Position numbers and translations under genes: made by a program. Source: Opitutia bacterium (GTDB lineage Bacteria; Verrucomicrobiota; Verrucomicrobiia; Opitutales; JANYEO01). From it: a stretch of DNA of 8,895 bases. The stretch is taken from NCBI GenBank assembly GCA_025363025.1, contig JANYEO010000250.1, positions 1-8,895 on the forward strand, given 5' to 3'. Shown piece by piece: positions 1 through 6,906 of the stretch (position 1 is the first letter of the stretch; each line of letters starts with the position of its first letter). The notes beneath the pieces were generated by a model that was given only the letters and a program-made list of their open reading frames with translations, searched no databases and had not been told where the DNA came from.

Positions 1-1305
1 ATGGGCCTAGGCAAAACCGTACAAGCCTTGGCTCTTTTGAGTGCCATCCGCAAAGAATCACCCGAGAAAGGTCCTACATTGGTGGTAAGCCCTGCAGGCT
101 TAGTTGAAAATTGGCGAAGAGAAGCCCATACTTTTACACCCGAGCTGATGACCTTTGTCCATCACAGGGATGATCGGTTAATGACGATTGAGGATTTTGG
201 ACGGTATGATATCATTATTACATCTTACTCTACCTTAACGCGCGATTTGGAGTTATTCCAAAACATTCCTTTTGCTGCCGTTATAGGAGACGAAGCCCAG
301 CATGTTAAAAACCGCTTAACGCGTAATGCTAAAGCGTTGCGGATGTTACGCTCTGAGGCGCGCTTTTTGCTAACGGGGACCCCGCTTGAAAATAGTTTGG
401 ACGACTTGCGCTCGCTCTTCGACTTCCTGATGCCGGGTTACTTGACGCGCTTGCCTTCGTCTATACGGGCAGATGAGAGGGAATGGTATGATGGCCGCCT
501 GCGTAGCCAAGCCGCCCCGTACATCCTCCGCCGTTCAAAAGCATTAGTAGCTCCAGAGCTGCCTCAAAAAATTGAGCAAGTTGTTTATTGTTCCCTGGAA
601 CCCGCCCAACTGGCGCTTTATAAGGAGATTCAACAAAAGACAGAGGCCGAAATTGCACATCTAGAATATGCAGGTGTCCCCGAAAGCCAAGTGCGGATGG
701 CGGCGATGAATCAGCTGCTGCGTCTGCGTCAAGTATGTGCGGATCCACGCATTTTAGAACCCAAGGCCCAAGCAGAAGACTCGACTAAGCTACGGGCCTT
801 CCGCGAAATTTTAGCAGAAGCGATAGATGGAGACCACCGCATCTTGGTATTCTCCCAATTCGTATCGATGCTGACATTACTGAAAGAGGAGCTCGAGAGT
901 ACCGGTGTACGTTATTGTTATTTGGATGGGCAAACAAAAGATCGTTTGGCTGTTTGTGATGAGTTTAATAACACGCCGGAGATCCCCGTATTTCTTATTT
1001 CATTAAAAGCAGGGGGGACAGGGCTTAATTTAACGGGTGCGGATACCGTCATCCATTACGACCCTTGGTGGAACCCAGCTGTTGAGGCCCAAGCGACGGA
1101 CCGGGCCCATCGGATTGGCCAGCACCGAGTGGTGACAAGTATTAAGCTGATCACGGCTAGTACGGTGGAGGAAAAAGTAATGGCGCTACAGGCCGTAAAA
1201 TCTACCTTACTTAAAGACCTCCTCGAAGCCAGCAGTGAGGCTAATGCGAAGATAGGACTATCGGATATTAAAGCCCTTTTAGATATCCGTGCGAAAGAGC
1301 GGTAA
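1..1305 (+). CDS. Snf2/Rad54-family DEAD/DEAH-box helicase, C-terminal part (5' end outside window)
   Basis: This is the ATPase core of a Snf2-type DNA translocase, which uses ATP to move along double-stranded DNA or remodel protein-DNA complexes. The first visible residues, MGLGKT, are the Walker A motif, which in this family is preceded by further protein, so the ATG at base 1 is internal and the gene starts upstream of the window. In order I see motif Ia (VVSPAGLVENW, about residues 28-38), the Walker B box DEAQ (97-100), motif III LTGTP (124-128), the family signature YILRRSK (174-180), then the second RecA-like lobe with VFSQF (283-287), YLDG (307-310), the motif V block from LKAGGTGLNL (335-344) through DPWWNP (354-359), and motif VI with RAHRIGQ (368-374). 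It ends with a TAA at 1303 and a short helical tail. All motifs look intact. Bacterial members often carry an N-terminal SWIM zinc finger, which would lie outside the window. The family call is secure; the cellular role is not. Confidence 0.95.
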   Translation: MGLGKTVQALALLSAIRKESPEKGPTLVVSPAGLVENWRREAHTFTPELMTFVHHRDDRLMTIEDFGRYDIIITSYSTLTRDLELFQNIPFAAVIGDEAQHVKNRLTRNAKALRMLRSEARFLLTGTPLENSLDDLRSLFDFLMPGYLTRLPSSIRADEREWYDGRLRSQAAPYILRRSKALVAPELPQKIEQVVYCSLEPAQLALYKEIQQKTEAEIAHLEYAGVPESQVRMAAMNQLLRLRQVCADPRILEPKAQAEDSTKLRAFREILAEAIDGDHRILVFSQFVSMLTLLKEELESTGVRYCYLDGQTKDRLAVCDEFNNTPEIPVFLISLKAGGTGLNLTGADTVIHYDPWWNPAVEAQATDRAHRIGQHRVVTSIKLITASTVEEKVMALQAVKSTLLKDLLEASSEANAKIGLSDIKALLDIRAKER

Positions 1306-1317
1306 GTGTAGGCGTAA

Positions 1318-1344
1318 GTTTAATCGTACACAGGTGTATTAAAC
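1318..1344 (+). other. Hairpin downstream of Snf2 gene, weak terminator candidate
   Basis: Arms gtttaa (1318-1323) and ttaaac (1339-1344) enclose a second short stem, taca/tgta, with a three-base bulge. It begins 13 bases after the Snf2 stop, where a terminator would be expected. It lacks both a G+C-rich stem and a clear T-run, so termination is only a guess. Confidence 0.2.
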
Positions 1345-1559
1345 CTTTGTAAAGGGCTGCTGCAAAAATATTGTTGCACCCCATTCCAACATTAGACATA
1401 ATATGTATTGTGCGAAAAATTCCATTATTGCAAATCAACGAGTTATGATCAATGCACACAATATGCTCCTATAGGGGTGTAATATAATAAAATGATTTTA
1501 GCTGGCTATGGCTAAAAATTATGATACAGTAAAGTCGTTATCGATAGTTTTAATGCTAG

Positions 1560-1587
1560 CAGGAGTGTTTTGAATTTAAAACTCCTG
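1560..1587. repeat. Inverted repeat with bulge, unknown role
   Basis: Left arm caggagtgtttt (1560-1571) pairs with aaaactcctg (1578-1587) around a six-base A+T loop, with one bulged G on the left. This gives about ten base pairs. No T-run follows on either strand, so it is not a standard terminator. It lies about 70 bases downstream of the isolated TATAAT at 1483 and could be part of an untranslated RNA, but nothing else supports that. Confidence 0.3.
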
Positions 1588-1720
1588 GTATGCTGGCGAT
1601 CAACGCTTAAATTTTTTCAGCTCTATAGTAGCTTTGAAGGCGCGCATCAGAAGAGATATGCTCTGCCGCCAATGGTGGAATAATTAGGGATAGGAGTATA
1701 GCATTTTTTAAGGGGGTGTT

Positions 1721-1786
1721 ATGAAAACCCTGTGGGATGCTCAAGTGGGGGGCTTTTTACTAGATACGATCGAACACGTGACTTAA
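1721..1786 (+). CDS. Possible 21-residue mini-ORF with a strong Shine-Dalgarno
   Basis: ATG at 1721 is followed by 21 sense codons and TAA at 1784. The peptide begins MKTLWDAQVGGF and ends IEHVT, and resembles nothing I recognise. What supports it is a purine-rich aggggg at 1711-1716, four bases before the ATG, the best Shine-Dalgarno match in the window. Against it are its length, the lack of a downstream gene on the same strand that it could lead, and the hairpin at 1783-1805 overlapping its stop. It could be a small peptide gene, the surviving 5' end of a lost gene, or chance. Confidence 0.2.
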   Translation: MKTLWDAQVGGFLLDTIEHVT

Positions 1787-1805
1787 TGCATTTTTTAAGC
1801 ATTAA
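1783..1805. repeat. Hairpin overlapping the stop codon of the exported-protein gene
   Basis: A perfect 7-bp inverted repeat, ttaatgc (1783-1789) and gcattaa (1799-1805), surrounds a nine-base A+T loop. The right arm contains the TAA stop (minus strand, 1804-1802) of the 876-residue protein gene. There is no strong T-run after the stem on the minus strand, so it is at best a weak terminator. The same TTAATGC/GCATTAA ends reappear in the large palindrome at 8030-8134. Confidence 0.35.
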
Positions 1806-4432
1806 ACATCGTCATCATCATCTTGTATTTGATTATAGCTAGAAGATGATGATGAATCATATGGATGGAATTGTGCTGGTGAAGATTGGTATCTTGGGCG
1901 CGGCGTTGATGGTGCGGGGCGTTTGCCAAGGCGAATTTTGGCAAGACGCAAAGCCTCGTCAAATTCGGGATGTGTTTCAACCAGTTGAGCCAATCGGTCT
2001 TCTAGGCTATTATAAATAACCCCCTCTTGAACGATAGTATTCATTACAATGAAGCTTTCAGGTACGTTGCTAGCCTCATCGCCATCTAATTTTAATATTT
2101 GGATTTGGACTACAGGTCCATGATTATTGGAATAATTACGCACAATCTTTAGATTACCATAGGTTAACCATTCATTTGGAAAATGGTTTAAAAACTGTGC
2201 AGCGGCTACAGCTAAGGCATGCATGGCACGTGGACTCTGGAGGTTTTTCAAATGCGCCTCGCGTTCACCTTCGATTTTAATAGATGCACGTAGATCGGCT
2301 TCTGTTATACCATCAGAGTGAATCAAGGCCCATTGATCATCACTTAAATCACTTAAAAAAGGAAGGGCTTCGGAGCTATTCAAAATAGGTTCATCTTTTT
2401 TAGCAGAATCTAAAGCCTGGGCCCATTCTTCAGCTGTAAATTGATTGCAAGCAGCGTTTGCTTCGAGGGCTATGCCTGCGACCATCATTGCTAAGGCAAA
2501 ACGGTCTGCCTGAAGGCATGACTGGGGGTCCTCCGCACATAAACAAGCATGGTTGTTATTAGCATACGTTTTAGGTAAATAAATAGGGCATAAGCAGGCT
2601 TTCCCTATCATCGAATTAAAGCCCTTAAATAACTTAAAACAATGGTCAGGGTTAAAATAACCTTCTGGAGTTAAATAAAAAGGGAAAAGATCTGGGTTAT
2701 CAAAAAACTGTTGACGCAAAGAGACAACCTCTTCTAATGAGTGCAAATGAGAGTATGTAGCTTGCCCACGCCCCTTAACCCACTTGAGCAAGGCTGTTTG
2801 ATCATTAGCCGATAAGTGAGAAGTAATCCCCCGCAGGGCTGAAACAGCGAAAGGAAATGAATTAATGGGGGCCGCTGATTGAGACAGGAAGGTATCTTCA
2901 CTCTCATTCATAGATTCATGCTTGAACTCAGCATTAGGATTGGAATTAACAGAGAGGGGGATATCATCCTTAAGATCTGGTGAAGGGTTTTTTGCTCGAT
3001 CTAATGCAATAGTAATTATTTCTTCTAATTTCTGAAAGACTGAAGGCCTAAAGTATCGTTTTAAATAGTCTTGTAGAACTTCAAATGTCCAAAATGTATT
3101 TGAGAAATGTTCTCCAAAGCTTTGAAGTCTCGTGGCTTTTCTAAGCCCTAAAGCAGCCTGGTAGGCAACCATCTGACGATCGAACAACCAATTATGACCT
3201 ACAACAACCTGCGTGGGGGATTGATTTATATGGGCTGCCAATGCGCGGAGGAAGTCCCGTATATTAGTTAAAAAGGTTTCTTGTGAATAATTATGCGGTA
3301 CATGAGAAACAAAGGCTTCGGCTTCAGCATAAAAACGGGCAATGAGAATGCGATTGATTGGTAAAAGCGGAGCCAGGACATTAGGGACGCGCTCCGGAGA
3401 GCCGTCTTCTCTATCAATAAAAAGATGGCGTTCTATGCGTTGGAAATTGGCAAGGGCAATGTCTAGTTGGTCGTTTGGAATAATTGCCGTTGCCGCTTGT
3501 CCTTGAAATAGCTGATTAAAATAAGCTCTAGTGCCGCGCCCTAAATAGTTTTCATCCCCAGGCAATAATAGCCGCTGAAGTTGAAGATCATACTGCCGAG
3601 ATGCGGTTTCTCTTATCTGGACTTGGATTTGGGTTTGGCGGATGGCTTCTGCCTCGGCTAAGGCTTGAGCAGCTTCGGCTTTGCGAGCTTCAAACTGATT
3701 TTTGAGCGCGTTACGAATGATGCCAGCGGCCTCGCGCCTGGCGTTACGGGTGGCTTCCGGCTCTAAATTTTCGCCAGCAGCCATAAATTCAGCCAAAGCT
3801 TCGTTTAGAAAGTCAGCATATTCTGAGAGAAAAGTATCGAATGTCATTCCAAAAAAGGCTTCGCCGTTTGCAAGGCCAACCTGCCTTGTTGTGCCTACGG
3901 GTTGAGTTCCTATAAAAATAGCAAATAAACGATTAAGACGTTTTTGTTCACGCGCCCGGGCTTCTTCTTTAATTTTTTGAGCAGCTAAAGCCTTCTGACG
4001 AGCCTCCTCGATCTTCTTGGCTTTTGCTTCTAATAGACGTTGTTTTTTAGCTTCTGCTTGCTCTGCTTTAAGACGGGCTTCTTCGTCAAGTTTTGCTTGA
4101 GCAGCGACGCGAGCTTCTTCTAACGGGGATTGAGCAGGGATAGGATTAATGATTTCATCAGCAGGGATGACTTCTTCTTCTGCTATGATGTTAATTTCAG
4201 TCTGTGGGGTTTGTGGGGTGCCAAATACAAGGGCATGTGCCCTATTGATAGCCTGGTGCAAGGCATCCCAACCGGTACGGGCCAAGGCCAAGGCAACGGT
4301 AGTCGTAATCCCCCAGCCGCCTTCGTTTTGGTGGCCGCTGGGCAACATCCCCCAAGTACTCGCTGGTAATAATAAGCTAAGGCTTAGCAGCCCAATTTTA
4401 ATGAACAAACGCAGAAAAGAATGAGAACGCAT
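1802..4432 (-). CDS. Large exported protein of unknown function: coiled coil, cysteine cluster, Ser/Asp tail
   Basis: I do not recognise a family for this 876-residue protein. The N-terminus is a good Sec signal peptide: basic residues at 2, 8 and 12, a Leu-rich core at about 13-22, and likely cleavage near PASTWG (23-28). Residues about 104-168 are Ala/Glu/Lys/Arg-rich with heptad-like spacing, as in TolA domain II, and predict a long helix or coiled coil. A second charged helical stretch runs about 225-285. The middle (about 290-600) looks globular and aromatic-rich. All seven cysteines fall within 598-662 (C598, 613, 615, 630, 632, 639, 662), including the tetrapeptide ACLC twice. The tail is Pro/Arg-rich, then six serines (860-865) and five aspartates (871-875). 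The gene is alone on this strand, transcribed divergently from the TonB-like gene, and seems more A+T-rich than its neighbours. There is no Shine-Dalgarno; the start is chosen because the signal peptide begins there. Periplasmic or surface location is inferred. Confidence 0.85.
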   Translation of the reverse strand: MRSHSFLRLFIKIGLLSLSLLLPASTWGMLPSGHQNEGGWGITTTVALALARTGWDALHQAINRAHALVFGTPQTPQTEINIIAEEEVIPADEIINPIPAQSPLEEARVAAQAKLDEEARLKAEQAEAKKQRLLEAKAKKIEEARQKALAAQKIKEEARAREQKRLNRLFAIFIGTQPVGTTRQVGLANGEAFFGMTFDTFLSEYADFLNEALAEFMAAGENLEPEATRNARREAAGIIRNALKNQFEARKAEAAQALAEAEAIRQTQIQVQIRETASRQYDLQLQRLLLPGDENYLGRGTRAYFNQLFQGQAATAIIPNDQLDIALANFQRIERHLFIDREDGSPERVPNVLAPLLPINRILIARFYAEAEAFVSHVPHNYSQETFLTNIRDFLRALAAHINQSPTQVVVGHNWLFDRQMVAYQAALGLRKATRLQSFGEHFSNTFWTFEVLQDYLKRYFRPSVFQKLEEIITIALDRAKNPSPDLKDDIPLSVNSNPNAEFKHESMNESEDTFLSQSAAPINSFPFAVSALRGITSHLSANDQTALLKWVKGRGQATYSHLHSLEEVVSLRQQFFDNPDLFPFYLTPEGYFNPDHCFKLFKGFNSMIGKACLCPIYLPKTYANNNHACLCAEDPQSCLQADRFALAMMVAGIALEANAACNQFTAEEWAQALDSAKKDEPILNSSEALPFLSDLSDDQWALIHSDGITEADLRASIKIEGEREAHLKNLQSPRAMHALAVAAAQFLNHFPNEWLTYGNLKIVRNYSNNHGPVVQIQILKLDGDEASNVPESFIVMNTIVQEGVIYNSLEDRLAQLVETHPEFDEALRLAKIRLGKRPAPSTPRPRYQSSPAQFHPYDSSSSSSYNQIQDDDDDV
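1812..1855. repeat. 13-bp perfect inverted repeat encoding the Asp and Ser runs
   Basis: tcatcatcatctt (1812-1824) and aagatgatgatga (1843-1855) are exact reverse complements around an 18-base loop. On the minus strand the arms encode the six-serine and five-aspartate runs at the C-terminus of the 876-residue protein, so the mRNA can form a hairpin about 30 bases before its stop. Both arms are trinucleotide runs, so replication slippage could have created or extended them. Confidence 0.6.
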
Positions 4433-4558
4433 TGAATATCAAGGTTATAAATTTACCAGGAATTAAGCTATGTAAATATTATTACAATATCAATAAAAAA
4501 GCGTGCGAGGATTGCTTCTTTATTATTAATTTCGGAAGCTGTATTTTAAAGCATTACC
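4433..4558. promoter_or_regulatory. Divergent promoter region with a TGTAA-N6-TTACA dyad
   Basis: This 126-base, A+T-rich gap lies between two genes transcribed away from each other, so it should hold both promoters. For the minus-strand gene, TTGATA (4493-4488) lies 17 bases from TAGCTT (4470-4465). That is a good -35 but a poor -10, and would give a leader of roughly 25 bases. TGTAA (4471-4475) and TTACA (4482-4486) form a dyad exactly within that spacer, where a repressor would block transcription. The plus-strand promoter is not clear. All assignments are by eye and weak. Confidence 0.3.
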
Positions 4559-5581
4559 GTGAACATTCAATCTATAGCCAGAACGGCGCGTACTAATCGC
4601 CGTGTCCGCAAACCCTCCCAGTGGCCCCTCCCCTTGCCGGGGCAAAACACGGGAGGTGAGATTGATCCTAGCGCTGAACTGGCGAAAGGGCCGATTGCGG
4701 TAGGGATCTGTTTTACCGTATTCATCCATATCCTGCTTTTTTTAATCCTCCCTTCACATTTTAGCCCGAGTGCGGTTATTATGCCAAAAAAAGCGCTAGA
4801 GGTGGAAATCCTCCCCTCAGAGCAAGAAGATCTTTTTATCGAAACTAATGCAGCGGCCCCAGATGAAGTGCCCGAGCAGCCTACTCCGTTTTTTTCTTCC
4901 CAAAACCAACAAGCAGCTCAAGAAAAACCCCTTTTAGACGCGATGGACTTACTGCCAACGGAACTCAAAGGAGAAATAAATGCCCACAAAATCGTCCCTA
5001 GTAACGCTGAATTAACCCCTCCCCCTATGCCGGTTGAAATGGCGGAGACGCCCAGTGAACAACAAACAGCTGCCGTTGATAACCAGGCACAAGACACACC
5101 ACCGCTGAAAGATGATGATACGGGGAATTTCACTAAAAAACCTCAGCCACTCAAACCAATGGCTCGCCCTGCTCCGACGACCCCACGACCCAAAGTCAGC
5201 ATGACAGGGGTACAAGGCCCTATTAAAAACTTTCAAGGCGGGACAAACCGCATGGGGGCACGTGCCGTGGATGCCCGTTTTACCCAATATGGAGACTACC
5301 TCCAACGCCTTATCGAAGCCATTGGGACCCAGTGGACACTTATGTGCCGAGAGTCTAGCCGTATGCTGCCTGATAGGGGGACGTACGCGATGATCTCCTT
5401 TATCATTAACGAGCAAGGACAGGTGGTGCAGCTCAATATTGACCAATCTACCACCAGTGGTATGGCACTTAATCTTTGCAAAGATGCCATTCTTTCTCGC
5501 GCTCCCTTCGGTAATTGGTCAGAAGACATGGTAAAAACACTGGGAGACGCCCAAATGATTAAAATTCACTTTACCTATTAA
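4559..5581 (+). CDS. TonB/TolA-like envelope-spanning protein
   Basis: The 340-residue protein has the three-part plan of TonB and TolA proteins, which carry inner-membrane proton-motive energy to outer-membrane partners. A basic cytoplasmic segment (1-43, with RTNRRVRK at 11-18) precedes one membrane span at about 44-66. A Pro/Glu/Gln/Lys-rich periplasmic linker follows (about 95-215, with PPPMP at 154-158 and several TP and KP pairs). The C-terminal domain (about 243-340) starts with an amphipathic helix, YLQRLIEAIGTQW (247-259), continues with strand-like FIINEQGQVVQLNI (281-294) and ends IKIHFTY, a TonB-like C-terminal strand. C263 and C307 lie in this domain and could form a disulfide, as in TolA domain III. 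The start is GTG; the next Met is after the membrane span, so GTG is preferred. No Shine-Dalgarno is seen. No ExbB/ExbD or TolQ/TolR gene is adjacent, so its motor partners are unknown. It starts a cluster with RluA and a transglycosylase. Confidence 0.75.
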   Translation: MNIQSIARTARTNRRVRKPSQWPLPLPGQNTGGEIDPSAELAKGPIAVGICFTVFIHILLFLILPSHFSPSAVIMPKKALEVEILPSEQEDLFIETNAAAPDEVPEQPTPFFSSQNQQAAQEKPLLDAMDLLPTELKGEINAHKIVPSNAELTPPPMPVEMAETPSEQQTAAVDNQAQDTPPLKDDDTGNFTKKPQPLKPMARPAPTTPRPKVSMTGVQGPIKNFQGGTNRMGARAVDARFTQYGDYLQRLIEAIGTQWTLMCRESSRMLPDRGTYAMISFIINEQGQVVQLNIDQSTTSGMALNLCKDAILSRAPFGNWSEDMVKTLGDAQMIKIHFTY

Positions 5582-5583
5582 AA

Positions 5584-6309
5584 ATGAGAGCACTTCCACT
5601 TGGCCCTAACGTCCGCATCTTAGCCGAAGATAAAGCGGGGCTCATCGCTTTGGAGAAACCCGAAGGCGTCCTCGCCCATCCGAATACGGAAAAAGCTAAC
5701 CCACGGGCTCTTTTAAACGCACCTTATAATGAGGAAAAAGAAGCCTATATTTGGGAAGGGCAACTCCTCTACTTGCTTCACCGATTAGACTCCCCTACTT
5801 CAGGCGTTATTTTGATTGGGTTAAATCCGAAAATCGCCACCTATGTGCGGGAAGCGTTTGAACAAGGCCTCGTTAATAAAACTTATCATGCTATTGTGCA
5901 TGGTTGCCCGGCAGTTCAACCTAAGCAATGGTCCGACCGTTTAATTACAGAGCGCAAACACAGTGAGCTACGTACCCGTACCGGCCCCAACAAAGGTATT
6001 GTTTGCAAAACCATGCACCAAGTGGTTAAAAAAAATGCCGACCTCAATGTCTCTTTGCTAAAGCTATGCCCCATTACGGGCCGCACACACCAGTTGCGTG
6101 TGCAATGCCATTTGCACTATGCGCCGATTGTGGGAGATAAAACTTATGGAGACTTTCCCAAAAATCGTGAATTTGAAAAGGCTACGGGAGAAAAACGACT
6201 CTTTCTACATTCTACAATCGTGAGCCTGCCTTTGCCTAAAGAAGGCGAATTTGTCGCAGAAGCCCCCTTGCCAGAAGTCTTTAAAACCTGTATAAACGCT
6301 AAGCTATAA
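5584..6309 (+). CDS. RluA-family RNA pseudouridine synthase
   Basis: This enzyme isomerises specific uridines to pseudouridine in rRNA or tRNA in the cytoplasm. The RluA-family motifs are in order: LEKPEGVLAHP (23-33), the catalytic loop HRLDSPTSG (66-74) with the nucleophile Asp69, KTYHAIVHG (99-107), and PITGRTHQLRVQ (163-174) followed by PIVGDKTYG (181-189), then RLFLHS (205-210). The usual loop is HRLDR-x-TSG; here Ser replaces the second Arg, while the catalytic Asp is kept. At 241 residues there is no N-terminal S4 RNA-binding domain, as in the shorter RluA and TruC types and unlike RluC and RluD. The target nucleotide cannot be read from sequence. The ATG lies two bases after the TonB-like stop and the reading runs on, so the two genes are very probably cotranscribed. 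No Shine-Dalgarno is visible, so translational coupling is possible. Confidence 0.93.
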   Translation: MRALPLGPNVRILAEDKAGLIALEKPEGVLAHPNTEKANPRALLNAPYNEEKEAYIWEGQLLYLLHRLDSPTSGVILIGLNPKIATYVREAFEQGLVNKTYHAIVHGCPAVQPKQWSDRLITERKHSELRTRTGPNKGIVCKTMHQVVKKNADLNVSLLKLCPITGRTHQLRVQCHLHYAPIVGDKTYGDFPKNREFEKATGEKRLFLHSTIVSLPLPKEGEFVAEAPLPEVFKTCINAKL

Positions 6310-6333
6310 CAGCACACACACTACCCCTTGTTT

Positions 6334-6894
6334 ATGCCGCACAGACGCAGAAAGGCTTCTTTAGGTAATGTTAGATATTGGGTTAAATTTAGCGCTATAA
6401 CCGCATTACTAGTCGTTTTAGCAGGCTACCTCAGTGGGTATGTGCCGCCACCGGGCTTTAAACCTAGCCAAGAAGAGGTCTGGAAATACGTCCGAACCAA
6501 AGCGCCAGCATACCACCTAGACCCTCATTTTGTTTATGCCATTGCTATGGCTGAGAGCAGCCTGCGCCCGAATGCCTTTACCTTTCATGCACGAGGGATG
6601 ATGCAACTATCCCGCGCTGCGTGGGAAGATGTAAGCCCAGAATCCTACCGGCATGCGTGGAATTGGCGGATGAATGTGCATGTGGGCCTAAAATATTTGC
6701 AGCATTGTCGCCATTTTTTAGAGAAACATAATGCCTTCTCTTATGCCAACTTAGCGGCCGCTTACCATTACGGCCCCGCTGCGCTAAAAAAACGACACTT
6801 TGACGCCCAGGCCTTTTTACCGCACAAGCCTAACAAGATTTATCATGCCCTTCTAAACGGAGAAGCCCCTCCGGTTACGATACCCAAAGGTTAA
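6334..6894 (+). CDS. Membrane-anchored lytic transglycosylase (SLT domain)
   Basis: This enzyme cleaves the MurNAc-GlcNAc bond of peptidoglycan in the periplasm, giving 1,6-anhydro ends. From the ATG it has 186 residues: a basic N-terminus (MPHRRRK), one membrane span at about 20-37, then a compact SLT domain. The catalytic Glu is E74 in AMAESSLRPNAF (71-82), followed by RGMMQL (87-92; the usual form is GLMQ) and by NLAAAYHYGP (139-148), which matches the family's third motif. It is much shorter than Slt70 or MltD and carries no LysM repeat, so it is a minimal anchored form. A TTG six bases upstream in frame (6328) is an alternative start; ATG is preferred, and neither has a Shine-Dalgarno. 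It lies 24 bases after the pseudouridine synthase stop and probably belongs to the same operon. A link with the TonB-like protein as an envelope function is inference. Confidence 0.88.
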   Translation: MPHRRRKASLGNVRYWVKFSAITALLVVLAGYLSGYVPPPGFKPSQEEVWKYVRTKAPAYHLDPHFVYAIAMAESSLRPNAFTFHARGMMQLSRAAWEDVSPESYRHAWNWRMNVHVGLKYLQHCRHFLEKHNAFSYANLAAAYHYGPAALKKRHFDAQAFLPHKPNKIYHALLNGEAPPVTIPKG

Positions 6895-6906
6895 GGGTGC
6901 AGCCGT

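Larger units (their letters stand above)
1306..1801. other. A+T-rich intergenic region, no convincing gene
   Basis: About 500 bases separate the Snf2 gene from the convergent exported-protein gene. Seen here: a bulged hairpin just after the Snf2 stop (1318-1344), a hairpin with 7-bp arms at 1496-1502 and 1511-1517, a bulged 10-bp hairpin (1560-1587), and a perfect TATAAT at 1483-1488. The TATAAT has no recognisable -35 partner at 16-18 bases. There is also a 12-base direct repeat, gcattttttaag, at 1701-1712 and 1788-1799. A 21-codon ORF with a strong Shine-Dalgarno is listed separately. No reading frame shows a recognisable domain, and no tRNA or classic structured RNA is evident. It may be a decayed gene or hold a small RNA; neither can be shown from sequence alone. 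Confidence 0.5.

Noticed and set aside
1..3. ATG at base 1 as the true Snf2 start
   Set aside because: It is the Met of the Walker A motif MGLGKT; family members always have sequence before it.
461..748. 95-codon minus-strand frame inside the Snf2 gene
   Set aside because: The opposite strand encodes conserved Snf2 sequence here, so this frame is a by-product.
1268..1459. 63-codon minus-strand frame running from the intergenic region into the Snf2 3' end
   Set aside because: No Shine-Dalgarno, no recognisable domain, and it overlaps the Snf2 coding end antisense.
1701..1799. Direct repeat gcattttttaag, 87 bases apart, as mobile-element target-site duplication
   Set aside because: The 75 bases between have no terminal inverted repeats or transposase remnant, and the repeat is A+T-rich and simple.
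1812..1855. Triplet runs as a CRISPR or tandem-repeat array
   Set aside because: There are only three or four triplets per arm in coding frame, with no repeat-spacer pattern anywhere in the window.
5012..5446. 144-codon open frame on the minus strand inside the TonB-like gene
   Set aside because: It is fully antisense to a gene with clear domain structure, shows no motif or start signal, and is explained as a shadow frame.
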